A stretch of 64,000 nt of DNA from Psychrobacter sp. Cmf 22.2. GTDB taxonomy: Bacteria > Pseudomonadota > Gammaproteobacteria > Pseudomonadales > Moraxellaceae. Location: positions 62,001 to 126,000 of the forward strand of contig NZ_MRYA01000004.1 in NCBI RefSeq assembly GCF_001921745.1, in the 5' to 3' direction. This document shows, in pieces, positions 28,439 through 39,948 of this stretch (positions are counted from its first letter, which is position 1; the number at the start of each line of letters is the position of its first letter). The notes under the pieces were generated by a model that did not search any database, had not been told where the DNA came from, and was given only the letters and a program-made list of their open reading frames with translations. The position numbers and the translations under genes are program-made.

Positions 28439-29167
28439 CTATGTCTGTTTACTATGATCAAAATAACGTGCCAAACCATTTAATAGTAAATCATCGCGTA
28501 GTCGTACTGGGCGATTGACATGTTGCGCAATAATGGCGGCATCACCACCCGTCATAATGACTTCAAAGTTGGGATGACGATGGCTAATCTCATTGATCGC
28601 ACCAACGATGGATAATAATATCCCGCGATGTACTGCATCTTGCGTGGTGACACCCTGACTGACGCTATCAAAAGTACCGTTAGAGATGGTGATTTGCTTG
28701 GTACCTGAGAATAGTGACTCGCGTTGCAAGTAAATACTGGGGAAAATATAACCGCCTAAATGCTCAGCATGATCAATCAAATCAATCGTCACCGCTGTAC
28801 CGCAACCAATCACACATTGACGTTTTTTCTTATCGACCGCGCCCAGCATCTGCAACCAACGATCACAGCCGAGCTGCTCATCGTTGTAGGCGCTACGCAT
28901 CAATGGGTGCGCGGCATCGACATGGACAAACTCAAACGGAATATCTAGACGACTTAAAGTCTCTGATACTTTTACGTTGAGCTCATCACCTAGTACAGAC
29001 GAGATACCGATAAAGTCAGGGGCGTAACGTTCAAAGCGATCGGTTAGACCCATGAGTAATTCGGCAGGCGCTTGCAAGTGTTGCTTGGCATCGTGCGTGA
29101 CTATCTGCCCAATGTCATCGGTGAGCCAGTATTTGAGACGGGTGTTTCCAAGATCTAACCAGAGCAT
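28439..29167 (-). CDS. coaX: Type III pantothenate kinase
   Basis: A 242-aa ASKHA-fold kinase for the first step of coenzyme A synthesis. The N-terminal phosphate loop is seen as MLWLDLGNTRLKYWL. GCDRWLQMLGAV and VIGCGTAVTIDLI follow, with Asp in the metal-binding segment. It lies downstream of birA with 37 nt between them, a common pairing in gammaproteobacteria. The later CoA enzyme coaD is encoded at 48148. No other pantothenate kinase type is seen in the window. Confidence 0.93.
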   Translation of the reverse strand: MLWLDLGNTRLKYWLTDDIGQIVTHDAKQHLQAPAELLMGLTDRFERYAPDFIGISSVLGDELNVKVSETLSRLDIPFEFVHVDAAHPLMRSAYNDEQLGCDRWLQMLGAVDKKKRQCVIGCGTAVTIDLIDHAEHLGGYIFPSIYLQRESLFSGTKQITISNGTFDSVSQGVTTQDAVHRGILLSIVGAINEISHRHPNFEVIMTGGDAAIIAQHVNRPVRLRDDLLLNGLARYFDHSKQT

Positions 29168-29204
29168 AAAAATCCCTTTATATGGTGCTCGTTAAGTATG
29201 TGGT

Positions 29205-30164
29205 CTATGCCTCACGAATTACATCAATACGACCAGTAAAAAGCGCAGAAATCTTACCGTTATCTTGGCGCAATTGCAAACATCCGTTTGTATCGATACT
29301 ACAAGCACGCCCAGTCACCACATGCGCTTTATCATCGTGGTCTTGAGTCACACGTAAACGTAGACCTGTCAGAGCATTTATCGTCGCAAATTCTTGCAGA
29401 AAGCCATCTAGATAGTAGGTATGCCCAGTTGGTTTTTCTATATCGAAGTGCTCAAAGCGCGTCATTGCTGCTATCAATGCTTTACTCATCTGTTGATAAA
29501 GCGTTTGTAAGGTTGGTAGGCGTATATCGTTGGTAGCATTATTGGTATCTGTTTCCAGTATTCCATAAATATCTTGTAAGCTAATTGCCTCATAGCTCAT
29601 GCCCTCACAAGTTTGCGCGGTGAGCTTTGGTGCAGTTTGTACATTAAGACCAACGCCCATGACCACACCAACCAATTTTCCAGCCTTCCACACCGGTTCA
29701 ATTAAAATACCAGCAAGCTTATTAAATTGAATGATTTGCGTATCGGGTTCAGCTTTATCTGATTTAGGTGAGTTTTGATAAAAGCCCAAGTCATTGGCCC
29801 ATTTGACGCCAATAGGAGTTAAACCTTGTGCGCGCAGCTGCTCATTTAACGTTTGGATAATAGGCATTTTTGCCAGCTCGACGCCAATAATTAACGATAA
29901 CAAACCGCTGATGGGCGTATACACTGGATGATATAAAGACAGATAGACATTACCGCGCGGTGATTGCCATGATCGTCCTCGTTGTCCGCGTCCTGCGCTT
30001 TGGGTCTCAGCCGTTAATAGATGCAGTTGAGTGGCGTTTAGTGTGCCGTCTTGGACACTTTGTATCAGCTCGCTATTGGTAGACGCGCTGCTGGTCACAT
30101 GACGATGTGTAAGCTCAGATAAATAGACGGAAGTGTTGGCTGATGACGGCATAAATTTGGTCAC
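29205..30164 (-). CDS. birA: Biotin--[acetyl-CoA-carboxylase] ligase
   Basis: Biotin protein ligase, 319 aa, that attaches biotin to carrier lysines such as that of the MCC alpha subunit encoded upstream. The central domain has the ATP/biotin loop AGRGQRGRSWQSP, VKWANDLGF and LAGILIEP, then a small C-terminal SH3-like region. The N-terminus is only about 30 residues before the catalytic domain starts. It therefore lacks the winged-helix DNA-binding domain of E. coli BirA and probably does not repress bio genes. It is read towards coaX. Confidence 0.92.
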   Translation of the reverse strand: MTKFMPSSANTSVYLSELTHRHVTSSASTNSELIQSVQDGTLNATQLHLLTAETQSAGRGQRGRSWQSPRGNVYLSLYHPVYTPISGLLSLIIGVELAKMPIIQTLNEQLRAQGLTPIGVKWANDLGFYQNSPKSDKAEPDTQIIQFNKLAGILIEPVWKAGKLVGVVMGVGLNVQTAPKLTAQTCEGMSYEAISLQDIYGILETDTNNATNDIRLPTLQTLYQQMSKALIAAMTRFEHFDIEKPTGHTYYLDGFLQEFATINALTGLRLRVTQDHDDKAHVVTGRACSIDTNGCLQLRQDNGKISALFTGRIDVIREA

Positions 30165-30489
30165 TGTGGTTAAGGTCGCATGGATAATCTTTGATATACT
30201 GGGTACTTATCGTCAGTAAATAGTATAAGACAAACAGCATAAAGATCGGTTAATGGTTTGGCAAATATAATGAAGCCAACTCTAAATAAACAGCCTAAAA
30301 TATATAACCATAAATAAAACAGATACATTTTTGTCCTGTACTGGCTGCACAACTTATATGTCAAAAGTAGATATTCTAATAGCACTGTATTGTTTTAAAA
30401 TGGCTTAATTATAAAACGTCCGTCTAAGTAAGCAGACAAACAAGCAAAATAAAAAAACTCAAAAACAAGCAGAATAAAAGGCTGATTCG
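30165..30489. other. AT-rich divergent intergenic region
   Basis: A 325-nt space between birA (minus) and the TauE/SafE gene (plus). It is strongly AT-rich and must carry both promoters. I see no convincing consensus pair, no clear dyad and no small gene with a ribosome-binding site. Confidence 0.5.
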
Positions 30490-31296
30490 ATGATGTTATA
30501 TGTATGGTTTGTCATTGCAGGTGCATTTGCAGGGGTCAGTGCAGGCTTGTTTGGGGTAGGCGGTGGCATGATTATCGTACCAGCGTTGGTATGGATTTTT
30601 ACTGCTTATAACTTTCCTCCTGAAGTGGTGACCCATTTGGCGGTTGGTACCTCGCTTGCGACCATTGTGGTAACGTCCATCAGCTCACTGACTGCGCACA
30701 ATAAGCGCGGCGGTGTACGCTGGGAAGTCTGGCGAAAGATGGCGTTAGGTTTGGTCATCGGTAGCCTTATTGGCGCAGGTGTCGCTGATTTGATTGACGG
30801 TAAGGTATTGCAAGCCATCATCGGTATTGGCGCATTATTGGTGGCATTAAAGATGTTGTTCTTTTCTAATAAGGAGCAGCTGGGCAAGCCATTACCGTCA
30901 GCTGGTGTACAGTTTGGCGCAGGTACAGGGATTGGTATGGCATCGTCTATCTTTGGGATTGGCGGTGGGAGCCTGACTGTACCGTTTTTAAACTGGGCAG
31001 GACTGCCGATGAAGCAAGCGGTCGGCACCTCGGCCGCGTGTGGTTTACCGATTGCATTAGCAGGCGCTACGGGATTTGCTTGGTTCGGACAAGACGTGGT
31101 CAATCTACCTGAAGGGACGATAGGCTTTGTTCATGTTACAGGCTTTATATGTATTTCAGTCGTGAGCTACGCTATGGCAAAAGTCGGTGCTAAGCTTGCC
31201 CATGTATTACCGGCACTTATGCTTAAGCGTGCCTTTGGCGTGTTGCTATTATTTGCAGGCGGACAGCTTTTGTTAAGTGGAATTGGGGTGATTTAG
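30490..31296 (+). CDS. TauE/SafE family membrane exporter
   Basis: A 268-aa polytopic membrane protein of the TauE/SafE (DUF81) family, implicated in export of sulphite or organosulphonates. Two repeated glycine-rich halves are visible: AGAFAGVSAGLFGVGGGMIIVP near residue 8 and GIGMASSIFGIGGGSLTVP near residue 150. Each is followed by a VGTSxA motif. About eight hydrophobic segments are expected. There is no sulphur-metabolism gene nearby, so the substrate is open. It converges with the small gene on the minus strand, 8 nt away. Confidence 0.88.
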   Translation: MMLYVWFVIAGAFAGVSAGLFGVGGGMIIVPALVWIFTAYNFPPEVVTHLAVGTSLATIVVTSISSLTAHNKRGGVRWEVWRKMALGLVIGSLIGAGVADLIDGKVLQAIIGIGALLVALKMLFFSNKEQLGKPLPSAGVQFGAGTGIGMASSIFGIGGGSLTVPFLNWAGLPMKQAVGTSAACGLPIALAGATGFAWFGQDVVNLPEGTIGFVHVTGFICISVVSYAMAKVGAKLAHVLPALMLKRAFGVLLLFAGGQLLLSGIGVI

Positions 31297-31304
31297 GGCG
31301 ATTT

Positions 31305-31604
31305 TTATTTCTTATCAAGCGCATCTAGTCCCAGACGCATCCACTTTCTTGCTAACTCATCATGGTTGGTCAACATACTCAACAGCGCATCTTCACTAAA
31401 GATTGAGTGCGCTTGACTCGAGTGCTCAATCGGCAAATCCGCTTCACGGTCTGCCATCCATTGCGGATTTAAATAGTAGTCTTTTAATTCGTTTTGCAAT
31501 GCTTCAGCTTTTAAGAACTGCTGTTGCGCCTCTAGTTGCTGGCGGTATAACTTGCACCACTGCTCATATTTTTGCTGCAATTCTTGTGGATTATAATCAG
31601 CCAT
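31305..31604 (-). CDS. Small conserved hypothetical protein
   Basis: A 99-aa soluble, mostly helical protein with no signal peptide. The N-terminal half is rich in Gln, Glu and Tyr (KYEQWCKLYRQQLEAQQQF). A central YYLNPQWMADREAD segment follows. It resembles small DUF4298-type proteins in size and layout, but this is not certain. A ribosome-binding site AAAGAGAAAT lies before the ATG. No function is assigned. It is convergent with the TauE/SafE gene and precedes a palindromic repeat. Confidence 0.65.
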   Translation of the reverse strand: MADYNPQELQQKYEQWCKLYRQQLEAQQQFLKAEALQNELKDYYLNPQWMADREADLPIEHSSQAHSIFSEDALLSMLTNHDELARKWMRLGLDALDKK

Positions 31605-31653
31605 TTTATTTCTCTTTTTTAGTGGTTAATAATTTAGCTTTTGAGCAGTATCA

Positions 31654-31802
31654 TATAATGAATTGAAATAAAACTAGTATATAGATTTGAATGTGCTACT
31701 GGTATAAATTTTCCTTGCTTGCTGTGCGACTTCGTCACTGTTCGATGCTACACAAAATTCATCCCAGTAGCACTATATACTTCTTAAAGTGAACATATTA
31801 TA
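31654..31802 (+). repeat. Palindromic intergenic repeat, copy D, with outer inverted ends
   Basis: The core is 31693-31773 with perfect 10-bp arms GTGCTACTGG/CCAGTAGCAC, then an A/T stem. Inside is TTGCTTGCTGTGCGACTTCG, as in copy A. Outer ends TATAAT (31654-31659) and ATTATA (31797-31802), with further partial complementarity, define a unit of about 149 nt. It fills the gap before smc. Confidence 0.85.
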
Positions 31803-31882
31803 GCATTCCTCACAAACTCTAAAAACTCGTCACAATTTCAGGTAGAATAGCCGCCTGTTTTCGCTAAGTTTATTGATTATTC

Positions 31883-34800
31883 ATGCGTTTAAAATCTTTA
31901 AAATTGGCAGGCTTTAAATCCTTTGCCAATCCAACAACTTTTACCTTCCGTCATGGTATCACCGCCATTGTCGGGCCAAACGGCTGTGGCAAATCTAACG
32001 TCATCGATGCCATTCGCTGGGTGCTTGGTGAGACCTCTGCCAAGCAGTTACGTGGCGGGGCAATGAGTGATGTTATCTTTGCAGGCACGCAAGATAGATC
32101 TGCCAAAAGTGTTGCCAGTGTCGAGCTGACTTTTGAGCATACGCAAGACGAGCAGACGGGTATTCGCCATGAATTCAATCTTTATCAAGAGTTGTCCGTC
32201 CGCCGACAGGTAAATAAAGAGGGGCGCTCAGACTATTTCATCAATGGTACGCGCTGTCGTCGCCGTGATGTAGTCGATGTGTTCTTGGGAACTGGGCTTG
32301 GCGCGCGCAGTTATGCGGTTATCGAACAAGGCATGATTGGGCGTATTGTTGAGTCAAGCCCGCTGCAGCTGCGTGAATTTATCGAGGAGGCGGCAGGCGT
32401 CTCACGCTATCAAGCGCGCAGGATAGAGACGCAAAAAAAGTTAGAGAAAACTAAAGATAATTTAGCACGTTTGCATGATATGCAAAGCGAGCTGGTCACC
32501 CAACAAAAACGGTTATCTAAGCAAGCAGAAAGCGCTCAGCGTTACGAAGAGCTAGCGTTAACACTTGCTGATATCAAGCAGCAACTTGCCATTCAGCAAC
32601 TGTATCAAGCCAAGCATAATCAGCAGCAGCAAAAAATAGCTCATGAGCGTAGCGCTAGTGAGGTCGCCACATTACAAGCCAGCTATGAGACTCTAAAAGC
32701 CAAACAAGATAAGCTTGCTGCCCATATCAATCAAGAACAGTGGCTAAAAGATGATGCCCAAAGCAGCCATTATCAGCAGCAGCTAAGCTATCAACAAGCT
32801 GAGCACCAGCTAAGTGATGCCAAATCACAGCTAACCGTTATTGAACAGCAACGAGCTGGCTTAGAGCAGCAGCGTGAGCAAGCAGTCGATGAGATTGAGC
32901 GTTTAAAAGCTGAGCAAGCTGAGCAGCAACATGCGCTAGAAGCATTGCGTCCGCAGCTAATTGAACTGACAAATAAACGTGAAGCGTATAAACGCAATGA
33001 GCAACCGTTGCAGCGCGCATGGCATGAAGCGCAAAATAAGCTGTCACGCCTACAAGATAGTCATCGTGCGCTTGAGCAGCAGCAAGCGATTAATAGCCAA
33101 GCACAAAAACGGCGTCAGCAAAACCATGAGAAATGGCAGCGTCGCCAGCAACATTGGCAGAGCTTATGGCAGCAGCTACAGCAATCATTATCTGCTAAGA
33201 CCGATGCGACCCTTACGCATGGCACGGAGGGACAAGAGCAGACCTTAGCGTCGCACATTGCTGAGCTTAATAAACAGCTACAACAGATTGAGCGTCAACA
33301 AGATAGCGTTGATGAAAGACTGTCTCAACTACAACCGCAAGCGCATGATTTACAACAACGCTTGATAACTCAGCAACGCGAGTTGAGTGAGAATGAAAAA
33401 CGTCACGCAGTTTTAGCAGGTGAGTACGATACTCTACACCAGATATTACATCCTAAACCCACACCGAAATCGCAACAGTCTGCTAATGTAAAAACTACCG
33501 ATATTAAAACTGACTTAGAAAATCAAGTATTAAATAACTATAATGACTTAGCTATCTCCACCTTACGTGAACAGATTGAGTTAAGCGCAGTAGGCAAGCA
33601 GCATGCTGAGCTGCTCGATAGTGTGTTTGCGTTATGGCTGGATAGTCATGTGCTGGTTTCTAGCCAATCAAGTAATGAAAAAGTTAACGGCGACGTTCAA
33701 AAAGCGAATAGCTTATGGCAAGCGCTTGAGCATGACTTAACGGATTTGTTTACTTATCAGACTGTGCAAAATGAGCGCACCAACGCAAAAAATAAATTGC
33801 CAGTAGAAAACGGCCATAGCTTGTGGCTATCTGCTAAACAAAACGAAATTAGAGACAATTCATTTGTTAGCGAGTTGCCTGATAGTTTGACTGATACAGT
33901 ACTGCCTTTATCACAGATGATTACTGCCCCTAATTTAGTGCTTTGGCAGCAATGTTATTTATATATTGCGCAACCTGAGGCAGTTAATAAGCAAACGTTA
34001 GAAGCGCTTGCCGATATCTTAAAGGTATTACCGTCGTCAGCAATTCTGCTAACCTCGGATGGCTGGATTATCAGTCGTCAAGGTACGATAAACCTCAGTA
34101 AATTTATTGGTGCGCAAGATGGTCAAAACGACAGCAATAACCAATTCTTAACGCAGCGCTTACAGCAGCGCGAGCGTCTGCAAACATTAGAAGAGCTGCT
34201 TGATGGGCTTGAGGATAAAATAGAAGAGCAGCAAAAGGCCGTCGCTGATAACCAACGCAACTATGATGCGTTAACGATTGGCTTAGAAGAAACGCGCGCG
34301 CAAGCGGGGCAATTAACCCGCGATAAGCATCAATACCAGCAGCAGCTTACTACTCAGCACGCCAACGCTGAACGTCTACAAGCGGACAGCCAACGTCTAA
34401 ACGCTGATAAAGTTGCCCTTGAGCAAGAGCAACAAGAATTAGAGCAAGAATTGCAAACTCTCAATCATGAGCAGCAGCATATTCAAAGTGAGATAGCCGC
34501 GCTGACGCCACAAATAGCGGATGCTCGAACATTGAGTCAGCAGTTGCAGTCCGAGCGTAGTGAGCTTACCCGCACACGTCAGGCAGATGATGACGCTTGG
34601 CAAGCATTGCAACTTCGTATGCAACAAAGCGAGATGCGCCTTGATCACAGTAGCAGTAGTCTAAAACGGGCAAGTGAGCAATATGACAAGTCGCTACAAA
34701 GCGAGCAAATCCTAAAGGCGAAGCATGAGCAGCAGCAAAATAAACTGCCAGCGCTGCAAACAGCGTTGCAGACAGTACAAAAAACGCGCGATGAGCAGCA

Positions 34801-35806
34801 ATTGCTACTGGCAGAACGCGAAACGACATTGACGGCGCTTAAAGGTGAGTATAGTCAGCAGCAGGCAGAGCTAGATACGCTACAACAGTCATTGCAGACT
34901 CAGCAGAGTAAGCTTGCACATCACGCTACCGAGCTGGCATTAAGCGCGGCACGCTTGGAGGATGCCAGTACTCATACGCAAGAGGCGCTAGAAGCTTACT
35001 ATAGCATTAGGCATAGATATAAAACTGATGAAGAGTTAACACAGCAACCGATTAGTGTCTCAAATTTATTAGCGGATTTTATCGCGCATGATCGCCGCGT
35101 ACGTCCTGACAAAATCGCTGAGCTTGAGCGCGAAAAGTCCAAGCTTGAGCAGCAAATCAGCAAACTTGGTGCGGTCAATCTAGCCGCCGTGGCAGAGCTG
35201 GCAGAGGTCAATGAACGCTTAGAACCGCTGGCGCAGCAAACCGCAGACATTGCAGCCAGTATGGAGACATTGAGCGAGGCGATTGCCTCGATTAATGAGA
35301 CCACTAAGACCTTATTTATCGAGACGTTAGAGGCAGTCAATACCGAGCTTGCTAATTTATTTGCCAAAGTCTTTGGCGGTGGGCAAGCCAGCCTAACGTT
35401 AAATATTGATGATATGCCTGCCAATACACCTAAGTCGGAGCAGTGGCGAGCAGGATTAACCTTGATGGCTCAGCCAAGGGGCAAACGTAATAGTCGCCTT
35501 GCTGTGCTATCGGGTGGGGAAAAAACCCTAACCGCGTTGAGTCTTATTTTTGCCATCTTTAAGCAGCATCCCGCACCATTTTGTGTGCTAGATGAGGTGG
35601 ATGCGCCACTCGATGATGCCAATGTTGGCCGGTTTACCAGCTTGATTCATGAGCTGGCAGACGATTTGCAGTTTATTTTTATTAGCCATAATAAGTTGGC
35701 AATGCAGATCGCTGATGAGCTTAAAGGCATCACTATGCCAAATGCTGGTATTTCTACCTTGGTCAGCGTCTCGCTTAATGAGGCTGTCAGCTATATTGAT
35801 GGCTAG
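31883..35806 (+). CDS. smc: Chromosome segregation ATPase SMC
   Basis: Condensin-type ATPase of 1307 aa that compacts and helps segregate the chromosome. The N-terminal head has MRLKSLKLAGFKSFANPT and Walker A GPNGCGKSN (about residue 32). Long Gln/Glu-rich coiled coils flank a central domain at about 550-750. The C-terminal head has signature LSGGEKTLTALSLIFAIF and Walker B CVLDEVDAPLDDANVGRF. It is roughly 100 residues longer than common SMCs. The middle lacks the familiar glycine-rich hinge pattern, so the hinge is divergent. zipA and ligA follow, an order common in Moraxellaceae. Confidence 0.94.
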   Translation: MRLKSLKLAGFKSFANPTTFTFRHGITAIVGPNGCGKSNVIDAIRWVLGETSAKQLRGGAMSDVIFAGTQDRSAKSVASVELTFEHTQDEQTGIRHEFNLYQELSVRRQVNKEGRSDYFINGTRCRRRDVVDVFLGTGLGARSYAVIEQGMIGRIVESSPLQLREFIEEAAGVSRYQARRIETQKKLEKTKDNLARLHDMQSELVTQQKRLSKQAESAQRYEELALTLADIKQQLAIQQLYQAKHNQQQQKIAHERSASEVATLQASYETLKAKQDKLAAHINQEQWLKDDAQSSHYQQQLSYQQAEHQLSDAKSQLTVIEQQRAGLEQQREQAVDEIERLKAEQAEQQHALEALRPQLIELTNKREAYKRNEQPLQRAWHEAQNKLSRLQDSHRALEQQQAINSQAQKRRQQNHEKWQRRQQHWQSLWQQLQQSLSAKTDATLTHGTEGQEQTLASHIAELNKQLQQIERQQDSVDERLSQLQPQAHDLQQRLITQQRELSENEKRHAVLAGEYDTLHQILHPKPTPKSQQSANVKTTDIKTDLENQVLNNYNDLAISTLREQIELSAVGKQHAELLDSVFALWLDSHVLVSSQSSNEKVNGDVQKANSLWQALEHDLTDLFTYQTVQNERTNAKNKLPVENGHSLWLSAKQNEIRDNSFVSELPDSLTDTVLPLSQMITAPNLVLWQQCYLYIAQPEAVNKQTLEALADILKVLPSSAILLTSDGWIISRQGTINLSKFIGAQDGQNDSNNQFLTQRLQQRERLQTLEELLDGLEDKIEEQQKAVADNQRNYDALTIGLEETRAQAGQLTRDKHQYQQQLTTQHANAERLQADSQRLNADKVALEQEQQELEQELQTLNHEQQHIQSEIAALTPQIADARTLSQQLQSERSELTRTRQADDDAWQALQLRMQQSEMRLDHSSSSLKRASEQYDKSLQSEQILKAKHEQQQNKLPALQTALQTVQKTRDEQQLLLAERETTLTALKGEYSQQQAELDTLQQSLQTQQSKLAHHATELALSAARLEDASTHTQEALEAYYSIRHRYKTDEELTQQPISVSNLLADFIAHDRRVRPDKIAELEREKSKLEQQISKLGAVNLAAVAELAEVNERLEPLAQQTADIAASMETLSEAIASINETTKTLFIETLEAVNTELANLFAKVFGGGQASLTLNIDDMPANTPKSEQWRAGLTLMAQPRGKRNSRLAVLSGGEKTLTALSLIFAIFKQHPAPFCVLDEVDAPLDDANVGRFTSLIHELADDLQFIFISHNKLAMQIADELKGITMPNAGISTLVSVSLNEAVSYIDG

Positions 35807-36022
35807 TATCAGTGAATAGTGTTAAGAATTGATAATCGGTATCGAGTTTTATACAGACTCTAGTATTATAGTTAGGGTTAAGATTGTAACGTAATGCAAC
35901 TATGTTGGGCTGACTATAAACAATTACTATATGGTGACGAGTTTAGTCAGCCATGCTAGACTATTGCCATTTATTCTATTTTGTGTATTCCCTTTTATCA
36001 TAGTTATTAGGACATATTTCTC

Positions 36023-37042
36023 ATGACCGCTATTCAGTTTATCTTGATTGCCATTGCTGCATTTATCGTGCTTGCAGGCCTGTTTATGGTCATTCGTAGC
36101 TTTAAACGTCGCAATAGTACGGAAGCCGCGACAGTCAATTATGATAAAAATGGCATTCCCATCATACCGCGTCACGAGCGCAATATTGTCGATCAGCCAG
36201 ATTTTGATGATACGGTCGCCGGTGAGACCACCATTGCGCCCAATCGTGATTATCTCGATGCGGTTATCGAAGATGAGCCGTTAACCGAAACCCATACCAA
36301 TGTCGATGCACAATTGACTAAGGGTCGCGATGAGACCGAAGCCAATGTCGATAATAAAAATGATGAGGACTATGCGCGCTGGCAAGCTGAGCAGCAACGC
36401 GCAGACAATGCTGAGTTTGCAGAAGTAGCTAACTACATGCAAGGTGGTAGCGAGCAAGAGCCTGATGCGTTTTCTAGCCTTATGTCAGCGACTGATAGCT
36501 TGATGCCAGTGATCGATACGGCTGAAGAGCCAAGCTTTGATGACAACAGCCCGATACTTGATCAGCATCTGTTAGAGCCTGTCGATGAAGCGCAAAATGG
36601 CCCACTTATTAATGCTAAAGACAACATCAACATTACTATCTTGCCGCGCCAGTACCGTGATCGCCCGGTAGAGATTATTCGCGGTCGTGACTTATTGGCT
36701 TTAATCGACAAGTATGGTCTACGCTTTGGGGCGATGAACATGTTTCATCGTTACGAGCAAAAAGATGGTACCGGCATGCTTTGGTTCAGTATGATGGGTA
36801 TCACAAACAGTGGTATCGCGCCGTTTGATCCGCATAGCGTGGCGACCAACACTTACAATGGTGTGGTAGTATTTTTGTCCCTGCCGCATCCACAAGCGCT
36901 ACGCAGCTTTGATAGTATGATGAGCATTGCTTATATGATGGCGGATGATTTAAATGCGCTGTTACTTGATGAAAACAACGAACCGATTACTCCTGAATAT
37001 AAACAACAGCTGCGTAATCAAGTTCGCGACTATGAAATTTAA
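36023..37042 (+). CDS. zipA: Cell division protein ZipA
   Basis: Inner-membrane FtsZ anchor, 339 aa. The N-terminus is a single transmembrane segment (about residues 4-24, FILIAIAAFIVLAGLFMVI) followed by a basic stop (RSFKRRN). An acidic, disordered linker runs to about residue 200. The C-terminal FtsZ-binding domain begins with ININITILPRQYRD-like sequence (NINITILPRQYRDRPVEI). It includes YGLRFGAMNMFHRYEQKDG and MLWFSMMGITNSGIAPFD. It lies between smc and ligA. Confidence 0.93.
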   Translation: MTAIQFILIAIAAFIVLAGLFMVIRSFKRRNSTEAATVNYDKNGIPIIPRHERNIVDQPDFDDTVAGETTIAPNRDYLDAVIEDEPLTETHTNVDAQLTKGRDETEANVDNKNDEDYARWQAEQQRADNAEFAEVANYMQGGSEQEPDAFSSLMSATDSLMPVIDTAEEPSFDDNSPILDQHLLEPVDEAQNGPLINAKDNINITILPRQYRDRPVEIIRGRDLLALIDKYGLRFGAMNMFHRYEQKDGTGMLWFSMMGITNSGIAPFDPHSVATNTYNGVVVFLSLPHPQALRSFDSMMSIAYMMADDLNALLLDENNEPITPEYKQQLRNQVRDYEI

Positions 37043-37079
37043 TAAAGACAAAAGTTAACAGCAGTACTAACTGTATTCT

Positions 37080-37137
37080 AAAAGGCAAACAATGCAGCGT
37101 AGATAATATATCTATGGTTGCGTGATTTGCCTTTTTT
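37080..37137 (+). terminator. Terminator after zipA
   Basis: AAAAGGCAAA (37080-37089) pairs with TTTGCCTTTT (37126-37135) and runs on into more Ts. The long loop contains a second hairpin GTAGAT/ATCTAT. It indicates that ligA has its own promoter within the next 90 nt. Confidence 0.83.
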
Positions 37138-37206
37138 AATCGTCCTGATTTTCTGCAAAATTATATCCGAGTAACCCGCAAAATTGTTATCATATCGGCA
37201 TCTTGA

Positions 37207-39330
<2,124 letters not shown>

Positions 39331-39948
39331 AAAATTGCACTGCTAACTGCGAGCATGGCTCTTGTCTTGCGTCGGGCAAAACAGTGTTTTGCTTATTCCT
39401 CCTCAGGTTCGCAAGTGCAAATCCCTTAGAGGGGATTTGCTGGTTAGGTCATACTTTAATAACATGCTCGTCCCTAGCGCAAGAGCAAAAGATAAAGATT
39501 TAAAAGCATGGCCTCAGCATTGCTTGCTTTAACAGTTAGCAAATATGCAGGTCATAGGTCGCCTTTCTTTAATGGTTTAGCTCGGCGCTCGTCCCTCGCG
39601 CACAGCTTTCGTCCTCCGCTTTAGTAGAGAGTTGCAGCTGCTTTACTCATCGCAAAAGAATAAGCGCTTTGTACATTTTTGAGTAGGGTGCTCCCTACTA
39701 TTCTATTCTTCTTAGCAGTGTATTTAATATAAAACAAAGCATACGCTGCTAATCGGTACTTTCCAGTCTCTTTTATATATTAAAATCATCTTTATCAGTC
39801 ATTCATCGATTAACAACAAACAGCATAACCCTTCGATAACTATTTAATTTAAAACCAAATATAAAAAAACTTAACAAAATTGGTCAAGATTATTGTTCCA
39901 AGCATTCATAAAATGAGAAGAGTAATCGTTGTATTCAAGGAGTAAGCA
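39331..39948. other. 618-nt non-coding region with several hairpins
   Basis: No credible gene is visible. Perfect hairpins include GCAAAAC/GTTTTGC near 39379-39395, a 9-bp GCAAATCCC/GGGATTTGC pair near 39417-39440, and GTAGGG/CCCTAC near 39685-39700. A decayed duplication shares GCTCGTCCCT and GCGCA near 39476 and 39597. On the minus strand this yields at least eight GGA triplets. It may be an uncharacterised RNA or a degraded element. Confidence 0.5.

Noticed and set aside
30606..31103. 165-codon minus-strand frame rich in Pro, Ala and Asn
   Set aside because: Antisense to the TauE/SafE gene, of biased composition typical of a shadow frame.
32600..35000. Many CAGCAG-like repeats within smc
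   Set aside because: They encode the Gln-rich coiled coil and keep the frame, so they are not a separate DNA repeat.
34999..35424. 141-codon minus-strand frame, Ser/Ala-rich
   Set aside because: Antisense to smc; composition reflects codon bias of the real gene.
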